Assembly (NCBI GenBank): GCA_024998625.1 | Contig: JACOEL010000010.1 | Span: forward strand, 1-64,000 | Origin: Nitrospira sp. | GTDB lineage: Bacteria; Nitrospirota; Nitrospiria; Nitrospirales; Nitrospiraceae | Direction: 5' to 3' | Length of the DNA stretch: 64,000 bases | Shown: positions 34,813-42,950 of the stretch, one piece after another | Layout: every line of letters begins with the position of its first letter | Numbering within the stretch: position 1 is the first letter of the stretch | The notes under the pieces: generated by a model | Seen by the model: the letters and a program-made list of their open reading frames with translations, nothing else | Told to the model about the DNA's origin: nothing | Databases searched by the model: none | Position numbers and translations under genes: made by a program

Positions 34813-35586
34813 TCAGCGCAACGGTCCGCCGCAGGAATCGCATCGGGAGACGAGGCGTTCAACTGCAACAGCAGGTTGGAGGGCCGGAACCGGCACAGGA
34901 GCTTCCGCCGGCATCTCGCCGCGTAGCAGACGAACCCACCGTGCGGTCGGGTAGCGGAGCACCAGCTTGGGAATGAGCAGCATCATGCCCACCATCGCCA
35001 GACCGGAGAGGATCAGCAGCCATGCGCCCGATACCACCTGACTGCCCGCATAGGTCAGCGCCAGGGTCGGCGGAATCATGCCGGCAAACGTGACTGCGGC
35101 GAATGTCCGGAGGGACATGTTCGTCAGGCCGGCGCCGTAGCTGATGATATCGAACGAAAAAAGCGGAACCAGCCTGGCTAGAAATACGAAGATTGCCAAA
35201 TGGCGATCCGAGCAACGTTCACAAAAGGCGACGTTGGTACGCAGGAGCCGGGTCAGAACGTCCCGGCCCAGCGCCCGGCCGATGAGAAAACTCGCAATCG
35301 CGCCGATTTCTGCGCCGATAACTGCATAGGCCGTTCCCAACATCGGGCCGAAGGTGGCGCCGGCCGCGATGTCTAGCGGTAAGCTCGGGATCGGACTGAT
35401 CACCACGGCAGCGGCCATGAGGGCGATGAAGACAAGCGGTCCGAACGGGCCAGCCTCTCTCAGCCAGTCGGCAACCAGATGCGGCTGGAGGATTTCCTGG
35501 AGATCGAACCAGAAGACCATGGCTAAGGCGGCGAATGCCAGGGTGAAAAGGGCTCCGAGCTTTAGCCAGAGGGTGTTGAGTTTCAT
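34813..35586 (-). CDS. TVP38/TMEM64 (DedA superfamily) protein with a CxxC tail
   Basis: This 257-residue membrane protein has the VTT domain with PIPSLPLDIAAGATFGPMLG and the segment ASFLIGRALGRDVL, then RLVPLFSFDIISYGAGL. The last residues (RCDSCGGPLR) resemble half a zinc ribbon and are outside the domain. CERCSD near residue 130 adds another CxxC. It is a paralogue of the protein at 29967 and lies 18 bp beyond the PagL-like gene, so the two are likely one unit. Confidence 0.83.
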   Translation of the reverse strand: MKLNTLWLKLGALFTLAFAALAMVFWFDLQEILQPHLVADWLREAGPFGPLVFIALMAAAVVISPIPSLPLDIAAGATFGPMLGTAYAVIGAEIGAIASFLIGRALGRDVLTRLLRTNVAFCERCSDRHLAIFVFLARLVPLFSFDIISYGAGLTNMSLRTFAAVTFAGMIPPTLALTYAGSQVVSGAWLLILSGLAMVGMMLLIPKLVLRYPTARWVRLLRGEMPAEAPVPVPALQPAVAVERLVSRCDSCGGPLR

Positions 35587-35604
35587 GACCTTGCGCCTGT
35601 GGTC

Positions 35605-36252
35605 TCAGAAAAGTCCGGGTGTGAAGAATGATAGGCCAATGTACGGCAGCACTCCATTGATTCCGGTATTTCTGTCGCCGAGATTCGAGTTGGAAATGTG
35701 ATGGAACCGCACGCCCATTAGCCATGTCATCCGGTCCGTCACAAAATACTGCAGGCCGGGACCGGTCTCCAGTACGAACTCGAACTGGGTACTTTGTTCA
35801 GGAATCCGCGGCGCCAGATTAGTCCAGACCATCCCGGCGCCCACGTCCCAGAAAGGCATCCACCGTCCGAACGAGAGAAAATTGTATTTCAGGACGAACG
35901 ACCCTCCGACCGCCTCGGCGGCAAACGGTTTGGTAAACCGCGCAACCACCGGCTCAATCATCAGTTCGACATTGCCCTGCCACCAGTTCCTTCCCAACGG
36001 TTCAGTCAAGATCATTCCCGCGCGCGGCATCACAAAGACCGCGCTCCTGTTCGCCGACTCAGCGGCACCGATCGCCGTGGTACCTTGTGCGTATCCCACC
36101 GTCCCGCCGAGTTCGAAGACGCCTTTCCGCATGACCTCGCGAGCGTCAATCGACGATCTTTCCCCCGCGACCCCGGGTGAAGTCCACAGCACAATGCCGA
36201 GGAACATGGCAACGAGGAGCCCAGCCTGCGTAAGGCGGTGCTGCTCGCTCAT
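35605..36252 (-). CDS. PagL-like lipid A deacylase / acyloxyacyl hydrolase
   Basis: This 215-residue protein has a signal peptide (about 30 residues) and an outer-membrane beta-barrel pattern. The C-terminal RFHHISNSNLGDRNTGINGV holds the H-x-S set of PagL (the His and Ser of HHISN), which removes an acyl chain from lipid A. The last strand ends in an aromatic residue (LSFFTPGLF), as barrels do. GAAGGG precedes ATG 36252. Confidence 0.75.
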   Translation of the reverse strand: MSEQHRLTQAGLLVAMFLGIVLWTSPGVAGERSSIDAREVMRKGVFELGGTVGYAQGTTAIGAAESANRSAVFVMPRAGMILTEPLGRNWWQGNVELMIEPVVARFTKPFAAEAVGGSFVLKYNFLSFGRWMPFWDVGAGMVWTNLAPRIPEQSTQFEFVLETGPGLQYFVTDRMTWLMGVRFHHISNSNLGDRNTGINGVLPYIGLSFFTPGLF

Positions 36253-36367
36253 TGTGGCCCTTCGTTGCCCGTCCTTTCGTGTCTCCGTTCTCCCCATGAT
36301 GCCTCACACGGTCCTTTCTATCCGGCAATGGATGATGACAGGCTATCGCGCAGGCACCCCGAAGATC

Positions 36368-36383
36368 TGTGACGGTTCTTACA
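36368..36383. promoter_or_regulatory. Crp/Fnr-like palindrome
   Basis: TGTGAC-GGTT-CTTACA lies 116 bp upstream of the PagL-like gene (start 36252). Confidence 0.55.
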
Positions 36384-36549
36384 AACGGCGGACAATGTTT
36401 GGGGAGCAGAGAGTTGAGAGAGAACCACTCGCAGGCCTATTCGGCGATCGTCGCTTGCAGAGCATCCCCCATTGGGACGACCTCGAATGTCTTGGTCGGA
36501 GTGTGATGGGAGCAGCCCATCTTCGGAAGGAGGACTTGGTGCTTGCCGG

Positions 36550-37089
36550 TCAGCGATCCGGCCCGCCGTCCTGCCTGTGGTGTGACGCACCAGGAGCAGC
36601 ACAGCCCATGACACGTATGACGGTGGGAAACAGGCGTGCGATGGAGATGGCTTGGGCCAGCTCGATGATGCCCACCTCGCCGTAGCGACGCATGATGGCT
36701 TCGCGCCAATGGTCCTCTTCACCGCTTCCCCTCGCGACCGTTTCGGCAAAGAAATAGACTTCCGCCAGCTCCGGCGGCAATACGCCAGGAGATTCGTCGA
36801 GCACTGCATGCAGGAGTGGAAGTCTGAGACCGGCCAGTTGCGCGAGCCCTATCTCCATCTGAAGGCAGGTTCCACCGTGCTCATGCCGAGCCGTCACGAT
36901 GCGGGCCAGGTGATACGCCTCCGGGGGCAGAGCGCGCCGAAACCTCGCCAGCGGCATGATCTTGATGAACGTGAAAAAGTGGGTGGGCGACACACGAAGC
37001 ATCTGGCGTAGGTAGGACAATGGGCTGCCTTGGTCGTGTTCGATGGCACGCAGGCGCTTCTCCCCGAACCAACGCGTCACGGAAATCAT
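36550..37089 (-). CDS. Helical CMD/AhpD-like protein without an evident CxxC
   Basis: This 179-residue protein has the helical layout of CMD-type proteins: FFTFIKIMPLARFRRALPPEAYHLARIV (two parts), then a central CLQMEIGLAQLAGL where an active-site CxxC would lie. Only one cysteine is present there. The segment YGEVGIIELAQAISIARLFP fits the last CMD helix. ATG 37089 overlaps the DUF3179 stop (ATGA), so it is the last gene of the unit 38991 to 36550. Another open frame behind it (to 36437) reads VLLPKMGCSHHTPTKTFEVV, perhaps a small gene or lost tail. Confidence 0.6.
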   Translation of the reverse strand: MISVTRWFGEKRLRAIEHDQGSPLSYLRQMLRVSPTHFFTFIKIMPLARFRRALPPEAYHLARIVTARHEHGGTCLQMEIGLAQLAGLRLPLLHAVLDESPGVLPPELAEVYFFAETVARGSGEEDHWREAIMRRYGEVGIIELAQAISIARLFPTVIRVMGCAAPGASHHRQDGGPDR

Positions 37090-38114
37090 GGGGAGTTCCC
37101 CGTCGGTTGCGTAAATACGTGCGTGTCCGGATGAAACGCATACCAGGCGAACCAGAAGGCCATGACGGAGGGGAGCGGTGTGCCGTCGGCATCGATGACG
37201 GAGGCGCTGCGGGATTTCTGATTGAACCGTACCGTGATGCTCCTGCCGCCGACTTGATCGCCGACGGGCGTGCCGGCCTTCTTGAGTTCTGAAAATGGGT
37301 AGGCTTTGGCGACTCCGTCGATCTCCACTCCGACGACCCATTCCTTGGGATGGTAGCTGGGATCAAAGTGCGTGGTGTCGAACATCAGGTCCCGACGCTC
37401 GCCATATCCCAGATACGGATCGTCATCGTAGTTGCGGAAGGAGCCGGTTCGTGTAGACAGGACGAGGGTGGCAGGATGGGCGGCGCGCCATTCCGCCCAC
37501 GTCGTATGTTCGAGGAAGAGGGGCGCGAGCGTCTCCCCGGTCAGAGGACCGGCCACCGCGTGCATGCCGACTTGCGACCAGAGGCTTTCCGTCTGATGGT
37601 CGTACATAAGGAGGTCGCTTTGATACAACAGGCCGGAGACGCCGAATGTGTGTCGCCGTCCCTGGAGGGTGGCATCGAACGCGATGCCGGTTCCGCAGAG
37701 GGGGCAGTAGGTGACGACAATGGGTGTCTCTCCCAGCGAGTCGTTCACAATTTCATGCCAATTCAGAATCTTGATCGGGTAGGCCTTGGCAACTTGTCCG
37801 AGCGTAAGACCGAGCACACGATCGCCGTCGAGAAGAAACGACGCATCTCCGGCCGGCACGAAACGCGGCTCAAGAATGGCGGGGATGCCATCCTTGCCCG
37901 GTCCGCCGTCCACAATCTGGTCGAGCGGCACGTTGTGGCGGGTGAGGTCGAATGTGGTTGTCGGACGTTTCTCGAGTCCCAGCCAGGCCGCAAGAATCAA
38001 GAGTGCGCCGATTGCCAGGAACACCGTCCAGCGTCGGTCCGGAGACATCGGCCGCCGATAAACCGTCTCGCGGGAGACCGCTGCGGGGAAGGGGTTCGGT
38101 TGTGGCCCATTCAT
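37086..38114 (-). CDS. DUF3179 exported protein
   Basis: This 342-residue protein has an N-terminal membrane anchor (near 28-46). The DUF3179 domain follows with VVTYCPLCGTGIAFD, then SGLLYQSDLLMYDHQTESLW. The CPLC motif may be a redox or metal site. Its function is unknown. ATG 38114 is chosen because it overlaps the stop of the upstream frame (ATGA at 38111-38114). It is coupled to the CMD-like gene behind it as well. Confidence 0.88.
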   Translation of the reverse strand: MNGPQPNPFPAAVSRETVYRRPMSPDRRWTVFLAIGALLILAAWLGLEKRPTTTFDLTRHNVPLDQIVDGGPGKDGIPAILEPRFVPAGDASFLLDGDRVLGLTLGQVAKAYPIKILNWHEIVNDSLGETPIVVTYCPLCGTGIAFDATLQGRRHTFGVSGLLYQSDLLMYDHQTESLWSQVGMHAVAGPLTGETLAPLFLEHTTWAEWRAAHPATLVLSTRTGSFRNYDDDPYLGYGERRDLMFDTTHFDPSYHPKEWVVGVEIDGVAKAYPFSELKKAGTPVGDQVGGRSITVRFNQKSRSASVIDADGTPLPSVMAFWFAWYAFHPDTHVFTQPTGNSP

Positions 38115-38741
38115 CGGATGAACCAATAGATGGCTATCGCACACGAGAGCAGGACGATCACGGTGATCCTGCCCAGGATCCCAGCGCCCGCCTCTCGGTG
38201 TTCTTCTCCGGAGAGCGCGAGTTGGCTGACTCGCGTCGCTTCATAACTCAGATATTCTTCGCGCAAATAGTTGTTCACGACCGTGACGGCGTCCGAAAGC
38301 GATGGCCGGCATGATTCCGGACAGGTATCGGTCGAATGCCTTGAAAAAGCGAATGGTCGACAAGAGTTTTTCGCCTGTGGCTGGGTCGAGCGCGCTCCGA
38401 CAGAATGCGTCGGGCATGGCCGCGATGAAAAAGTTTCCGGCCTCGTTCGTCGAGACCGCTAAGGCGATGACACGCTTGGTTCTCCGATCCAGACATTCCA
38501 GGTTCATCTCGTCTTTGAAGAGCGTCCATGCCGTGTTGAGATACGACGGCCGATGGCGCATGTCCTCAAACAGTTCGGGTACGAACGAGATCTCGAACGT
38601 CTTGGCGATGTCCTGAAAGACGGTCTGAACAGCGATAGGGCGGGTGATGTCGGAATCGACCGGCGATGGCTCATCCCTTTCCGCTAAGGGGTGTGCAGCC
38701 CTAACTGTCCTGGTCTGGAGAACAGAAGACCGATCACTCAT
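38111..38741 (-). pseudogene. CMD/AhpD-like protein lacking CxxC, with C-terminal membrane anchor and a one-base frameshift
   Basis: The first frame (38741 to about 38300) is a CMD-type protein: RRTKRVIALAVSTNEAGNFF, where family members have a CxxC. Near 38295-38303 coding moves to the next frame, which reads DAVTVVNNYLREEYLSYEAT, a linker, and a membrane helix (ITVIVLLSCAIAIYWFIR). Its stop overlaps the DUF3179 start by ATGA. Removing one base gives 209 residues reading MPAI-LSDAVTVV. The start overlaps the thioredoxin-like gene by 8 bp. If unshifted, it would end at 38241. Confidence 0.6.
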
Positions 38742-38991
38742 CGCTTCCCCGTTCCCAGGCGCGCAACCGTTCCACCAGCCAGTCCTTCCTCGGGACCCCT
38801 GTGGCGAGGACGCGTCCGTCCAGCAAGAAGGCTGGAAAGACTATGACTCCGGAGAGGTCCGGATCACCTGGTACTGCAGTCTTGACGGTGATGTCCCAAT
38901 TCGGCAGTTCGTGCCGGATCTCCTCCGCTAGACTTCGAGCTGAGTGCTCGGACAGGCATCCCCCATGAACGAGAATATCAAGACGAGACAT
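38734..38991 (-). CDS. Small thioredoxin-fold-like protein
   Basis: This 85-residue protein has a beta-alpha-beta start (RLDILVHGGCLSEHSARSLAEEI; cysteine near residue 12), then GVIVFPAFLLDGRVLATGVP with the cis-proline-type FPAF. This resembles small thioredoxin-like proteins, but only one active-site cysteine is present. A Crp-like palindrome is 34 bp upstream. It heads the unit with the CMD-like and DUF3179 genes. Confidence 0.6.
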   Translation of the reverse strand: MSRLDILVHGGCLSEHSARSLAEEIRHELPNWDITVKTAVPGDPDLSGVIVFPAFLLDGRVLATGVPRKDWLVERLRAWERGSDE

Positions 38992-39024
38992 TGGGCCATT
39001 CTAGATTGAGCGCCCACAGCAATC

Positions 39025-39040
39025 TGTGAGGGGGCTTACA
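39025..39040. promoter_or_regulatory. Crp/Fnr-like palindrome
   Basis: TGTGAG-GGGG-CTTACA lies 34 bp upstream of the thioredoxin-like gene at 38991. It is the rightmost of the ten sites. Confidence 0.55.
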
Positions 39041-39042
39041 TT

Positions 39043-39556
39043 CCTAGAAAGTCAGTTTGCTGGATAAGCATTCACCTTGCCAGAGGCTGCATTGTTGGGT
39101 GTAGTTATGTGAGGTGTAATCAGCGGCATAAATCATCGTTACACGGCAGGATCACTTCAGCGTGCTACGGAAGCTATGTAGTAGTAAAAGCCCTACTGTC
39201 TATATAGACGGTCTGTTTGCTAAGTGCTGGAAAAACCTACGAGTTGATGCAAGGCAAGAAATATATAAGTCATTGGAATTATTACATTTAAGGTGCCTTG
39301 CCAAGGCGAGGGTCGCGGGTTCAAATCCCGTTTCCCGCTCCAAATCACACTCCTCCTCGGCACGCTTAGTACCCATATCGTTCTGAACAACCACGGTTCG
39401 TCCCTTTGCCCGGTGAAATCCTTCGTCTGTAGGTTTGTTCGGCCCAACAGGTCCTGTCTTAGCGCGTGGGCTTTCCAGTCGGGCACGCCGCTTTCTTTCG
39501 CTCCTGGTTATCCTCTGTTGTCTCAGTTGATGTCTGACGCCTGGCCTCAGTCGGTC
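39043..39556. other. Gene-free border region
   Basis: About 500 bp without a convincing gene. The left half (39050-39290) is clearly more AT-rich than its surroundings. It holds the tRNA-Gly fragment at 39292-39342. Frames across the tRNA fragment encode peptides such as SNPVSRSKS that are typical translation artefacts of tRNA sequence. Confidence 0.6.
39292..39342 (+). repeat. 3' half of tRNA-Gly(GCC), probable attachment-site scar
   Basis: The sequence holds an anticodon arm with loop TTGCCAA (anticodon GCC), a T arm GCGGG-TTCAAAT-CCCGT and the 3' acceptor TTCCCGC-T-CCA. The matching 5' acceptor GCGGGAA and the D arm are absent; the upstream DNA is AT-rich and unrelated. A tRNA 3' fragment like this is what site-specific integration into a tRNA gene leaves at one end of an island. 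Confidence 0.75.
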
Positions 39557-41761
39557 CTACTGTTGTGAGCGGGTGGTCGCTCGTTCCAGTGCGTGGAGCC
39601 TGCGCAGCAGGTTTTCGGCGGTGCTATGGTCTTCGGGCGTGAGGGAAGCGTGACCGAACCGGACTCGAGTATAGAGTTGTGTAAGGGCATCAGCGAAGGG
39701 CCAGGCTTCAGCCCATTCTTCTTGAACATGGCGAAGCAACTCCATGGGTGTCGTGCTCGCTGACTTCACGATGCCGCGTTGCGCAAGGCAGTGCAACATA
39801 TTGGTGTAGAGGGTGATGACGGTGCGTTGATGGGCTGAAAGCGCATCCGGGGGTGATGTTGCGCTTCTGGACGACCGTAGCAGCAGCCGACCCGCATACG
39901 TCGAGCCGATGGCCAGAATGACCAAGAGTACAATTTCCGGAATACCGGTCGATGTGAACGAGGACAAGAAGCGCCGGAACATCGCGGAGCTCCGAGCGGA
40001 GAGGGAATTGAGAGATTCGGAGAGTTTTGCCCGAACGGCTTCCCCGCTCTCTCGAATGCCTTGCACGACAGTGAGTTGATCGTTCGCGCTGAAGTGGACG
40101 AAGAGGCGATCCCATTGAAGCCGGACCGAATCCGTCACACGCTCGGCGGATTGCCACCAGGTTTGCCCGGTGTTCTCCGGAGCAGGAGGCGTTGGATCCA
40201 TCGTAATCCATCCTGACTGTGGGAAATAAACCTCCACCCAGGCATGCGCATCCCGTTGTCGAACCGTATAGTACCCGCCGAACTCATTCCATTCAGTTGC
40301 AAGGAATCCCGTGACCAGTCGGGCCGGGATCCCGGTGGCGCGGAGCAGCACCACCATCGCGGTGGCGTAATGTTCGCAATATCCTGTTTTCCGGGTCAGG
40401 AGAAAGTCTTCAAGCGGGTGAGCCGATTGGAGGGAGGGCACGTCCAGGTTGTAGCGATAGTTGGTCAGCAAGTGTGTGTGGATCAGGGCGACGGCCTGGG
40501 AGACACTGGTGGCCGGTTGAGTGACCCGATGGGCGAGATCAACGATCTGCGGACTGACGGAGGGAATTTGCAGATACTGCTGAAGGATAAAGTCAGGGTA
40601 CAGCAGCGCGGCGGCGGCCTGCTCCGCCGGATTGAGGTTGGTCGGTACGGAGTAAACCGTGTACTGGATGCGGGTGTGAGAAGGGAAAGCCAGGTGCAGA
40701 GATCCCGTCAGATCGGATTGGAGCGAGTGGAAATCACCTCTGACGGCGAAGGCAAGGGGGGCGCCGAACAGCACGGCCGTATCGAGCGGTTCCAGCAGAA
40801 TATCTTGTCGGAGTGCGCGTGCCTGGGGTGGCAGTTTGGCGCCCGGTGTTCGGAACGTGAAGGTGCCTTGGGGAAGTTCCGTGAGCATACGGCGGTGCAG
40901 CAGGTTGTTGCTCCAGGATTTTCCGTCATACCGATTGTAGGCGACGCCACGGAGATACAGCGGCCCCCGTGCCGAGGGAGTTCCGGGACTGTCCGGCAGC
41001 TCCACGCGCATGACGATGCTGGGATCCTGCTTCACCGGGGCCATGACGCCCAGATCGACCTGCTCTGAAAACCCCGTCGTTCGCAGGCTTTCCCCATGGG
41101 AGTGTTGCAACAGGCCAACCCCTACCCGTGGGATCGAAAAGAAAAAGAGCAACGTGAGGCCGAATGCGCCGGCTGCCATCGCATTGGTCGTCCAGAAAAA
41201 GCGGGCCGTCATGTGCGGCAGTGTCGAGTCGAGCGGTGCCGCGTGGCTGCCGAGCATCTGATGACCGGTACTCTCTTCGTGTTCCTGCAGCAGGTGATAC
41301 AGGAGCAGCGTCCAGACTCCGGCCACCAGATAGACAAAGAAGAAGGGGGCGTACCAGATTTGCGTGGTCAGCGCGGCGGAGGCCAGAAGCGTGATGAGGC
41401 TAATGGCATAGAGGTGAAGAAAATCCCGCCGCTGGTCGAGGTTCGAGAGTTTATTCACCAGGAGCAGCACGAGGAAATGGATTCCGGCCGGGAGAAGTTC
41501 CTGCGAGACGAGTAACAGATCGATCCAGAAGCCCGCGAAGGCGAGGAGGAGGAAAATATTCCATGTCAGAGCAGAGAGGCGGATCTGTTGCAAGACTCCG
41601 GACAGGCCTGAGGGGAGATTCACTCTCAGGAGTGCCACGGCGAAGGCTGCTCCGGACAAGACGAGAAGCCAGAATGGCAAGGCAATCGCGAGCGTCAGGC
41701 TCGCGAAGCCGGTTGCCGCCAGCAGAATTGAGCTAAGCCGGAAGGCTCGATCCAGCGTCAT
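39557..41761 (-). CDS. Transglutaminase-like membrane protein (TgpA type)
   Basis: This 734-residue protein has about six N-terminal membrane helices (1-210), then a periplasmic transglutaminase-like domain with catalytic C (KTGYCEHYATAMVVLLRA), H (RDAHAWVEVYF) and D (MDPTP). A further membrane helix near 600 and a cytoplasmic helical tail (DUF4129-like) follow. ATG 41761 is chosen; it overlaps the DUF58 gene by 29 bp. It is last in the MoxR-DUF58-transglutaminase cluster, which is widely conserved but poorly understood. Confidence 0.9.
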   Translation of the reverse strand: MTLDRAFRLSSILLAATGFASLTLAIALPFWLLVLSGAAFAVALLRVNLPSGLSGVLQQIRLSALTWNIFLLLAFAGFWIDLLLVSQELLPAGIHFLVLLLVNKLSNLDQRRDFLHLYAISLITLLASAALTTQIWYAPFFFVYLVAGVWTLLLYHLLQEHEESTGHQMLGSHAAPLDSTLPHMTARFFWTTNAMAAGAFGLTLLFFFSIPRVGVGLLQHSHGESLRTTGFSEQVDLGVMAPVKQDPSIVMRVELPDSPGTPSARGPLYLRGVAYNRYDGKSWSNNLLHRRMLTELPQGTFTFRTPGAKLPPQARALRQDILLEPLDTAVLFGAPLAFAVRGDFHSLQSDLTGSLHLAFPSHTRIQYTVYSVPTNLNPAEQAAAALLYPDFILQQYLQIPSVSPQIVDLAHRVTQPATSVSQAVALIHTHLLTNYRYNLDVPSLQSAHPLEDFLLTRKTGYCEHYATAMVVLLRATGIPARLVTGFLATEWNEFGGYYTVRQRDAHAWVEVYFPQSGWITMDPTPPAPENTGQTWWQSAERVTDSVRLQWDRLFVHFSANDQLTVVQGIRESGEAVRAKLSESLNSLSARSSAMFRRFLSSFTSTGIPEIVLLVILAIGSTYAGRLLLRSSRSATSPPDALSAHQRTVITLYTNMLHCLAQRGIVKSASTTPMELLRHVQEEWAEAWPFADALTQLYTRVRFGHASLTPEDHSTAENLLRRLHALERATTRSQQ

Positions 41762-42875
41762 TGAAAAGCTCTCTGTGTGACTGAGGAGACACGATGTAAT
41801 CGACCGGTGGAAATTCCTCATTTCGAGCGGGATCGGTCCAGGGTGAGAGCAGGATCGTCGGGCCTTCATGCACTTCTGCAAGCGCCCGGGCCATGGAATG
41901 TCGGATCGCAGCTCCCGTTGCCATCGGGCGCCGCTCGCAGAGCGCCAGGGCGTGAAATAGATGCAGCGCCTGGTCGGTGCCGCAGGCGAGCAGGTCCTGT
42001 TGATCGCCCAGTAGCAACCGAACCTGGTATCCGTCTTTCAAAAAGTGATCAATGAGGGAGGCGCCGATTGAGAGCGCCCGCTCGAAGCTGTGCTCTGCCT
42101 CGTCCGGCGCAACGGTCGAGATCGCCAACGTGATCGATCGTCTCTCTTCCGCCTCGGTTTCCTTGAGCATTAACTTCGAGGTGCGGGCTGTGGTCATCCA
42201 ATGAATGGCGCGGGAATCGTCCCCCGGCCTGAATTCGCGCAAGTTGTACAGTGAGTTACCCGGCCCGCAGTGAGCCCGCGCGAAATCCTGCCCCAGGGCA
42301 TTCAGTTCCAGCAGTTGCAGTGGCGGAAGGGGAATGATTTCCGGACAGACGATCAGCGTGGCTTCGAGTGGATGGAAGGATTTCTTGTAAAACAAACCGA
42401 AAGGAAACGGGGTCACGATACGAATTCCGTCGAGCCGGTAGGGTCCACGCTGCCGAACCAGTAGCGGGTACGAGCAGAGGGTGGAGGTTGCAGGCGCGAG
42501 GTGCGAGACATGAATCCCCCGGTCGAGATCTTTTCCGGCAACGACATCGAGGAGGCGTAACGAGACACTCGGGATACGTGATTTGTGATTGACGACCCGG
42601 AGCGTTGCGGTGGCCATCTGATTGACGAAGAGGTAGTCCGGGAGGTGCCGATGGAGATCCAGCCGTCGCACACATTGTTCCGACAGCAACCCGGACAGCA
42701 CGACCAGGCTCAGCATCATGGCCAGCAGGAGGTAGAACAGATTATTGCCAGTGTTGACGGCGGCGATCCCGACGGCCAGGGTCAGCAACAGGAAGCGGAC
42801 GCCTTCCGTTGTCACCCGGATGGTGCGGTCCCGGAACAGCCGGCGGAATAGAGCCTGGAGATTGTTGGTTGCCAC
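41733..42875 (-). CDS. DUF58 (von Willebrand-type) membrane-anchored protein
   Basis: This 380-residue protein has two N-terminal membrane helices and the DUF58 motif FRPGDDSRAIHWMTTARTSK. The usual core aspartate-serine region follows. It typically acts with a MoxR ATPase, whose gene lies 75 bp upstream, as a chaperone-like pair. The stop is overlapped by the transglutaminase gene. Confidence 0.92.
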   Translation of the reverse strand: MATNNLQALFRRLFRDRTIRVTTEGVRFLLLTLAVGIAAVNTGNNLFYLLLAMMLSLVVLSGLLSEQCVRRLDLHRHLPDYLFVNQMATATLRVVNHKSRIPSVSLRLLDVVAGKDLDRGIHVSHLAPATSTLCSYPLLVRQRGPYRLDGIRIVTPFPFGLFYKKSFHPLEATLIVCPEIIPLPPLQLLELNALGQDFARAHCGPGNSLYNLREFRPGDDSRAIHWMTTARTSKLMLKETEAEERRSITLAISTVAPDEAEHSFERALSIGASLIDHFLKDGYQVRLLLGDQQDLLACGTDQALHLFHALALCERRPMATGAAIRHSMARALAEVHEGPTILLSPWTDPARNEEFPPVDYIVSPQSHRELFNDAGSSLPA

Positions 42876-42950
42876 GCTGATGGACTACTGCCAGCCAGAC
42901 CGCATTCTTGCGACATTTCGCGTGATGCGGTGTTCGACCCCTGGCGGTTG

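Noticed and set aside
39162-39394. Open frames on both strands across the tRNA fragment (peptides such as SNPVSRSKS and ETGFEPATLAL)
   Set aside because: These peptides are well-known translation artefacts of tRNA sequence; the DNA is explained by the tRNA-Gly 3' half.
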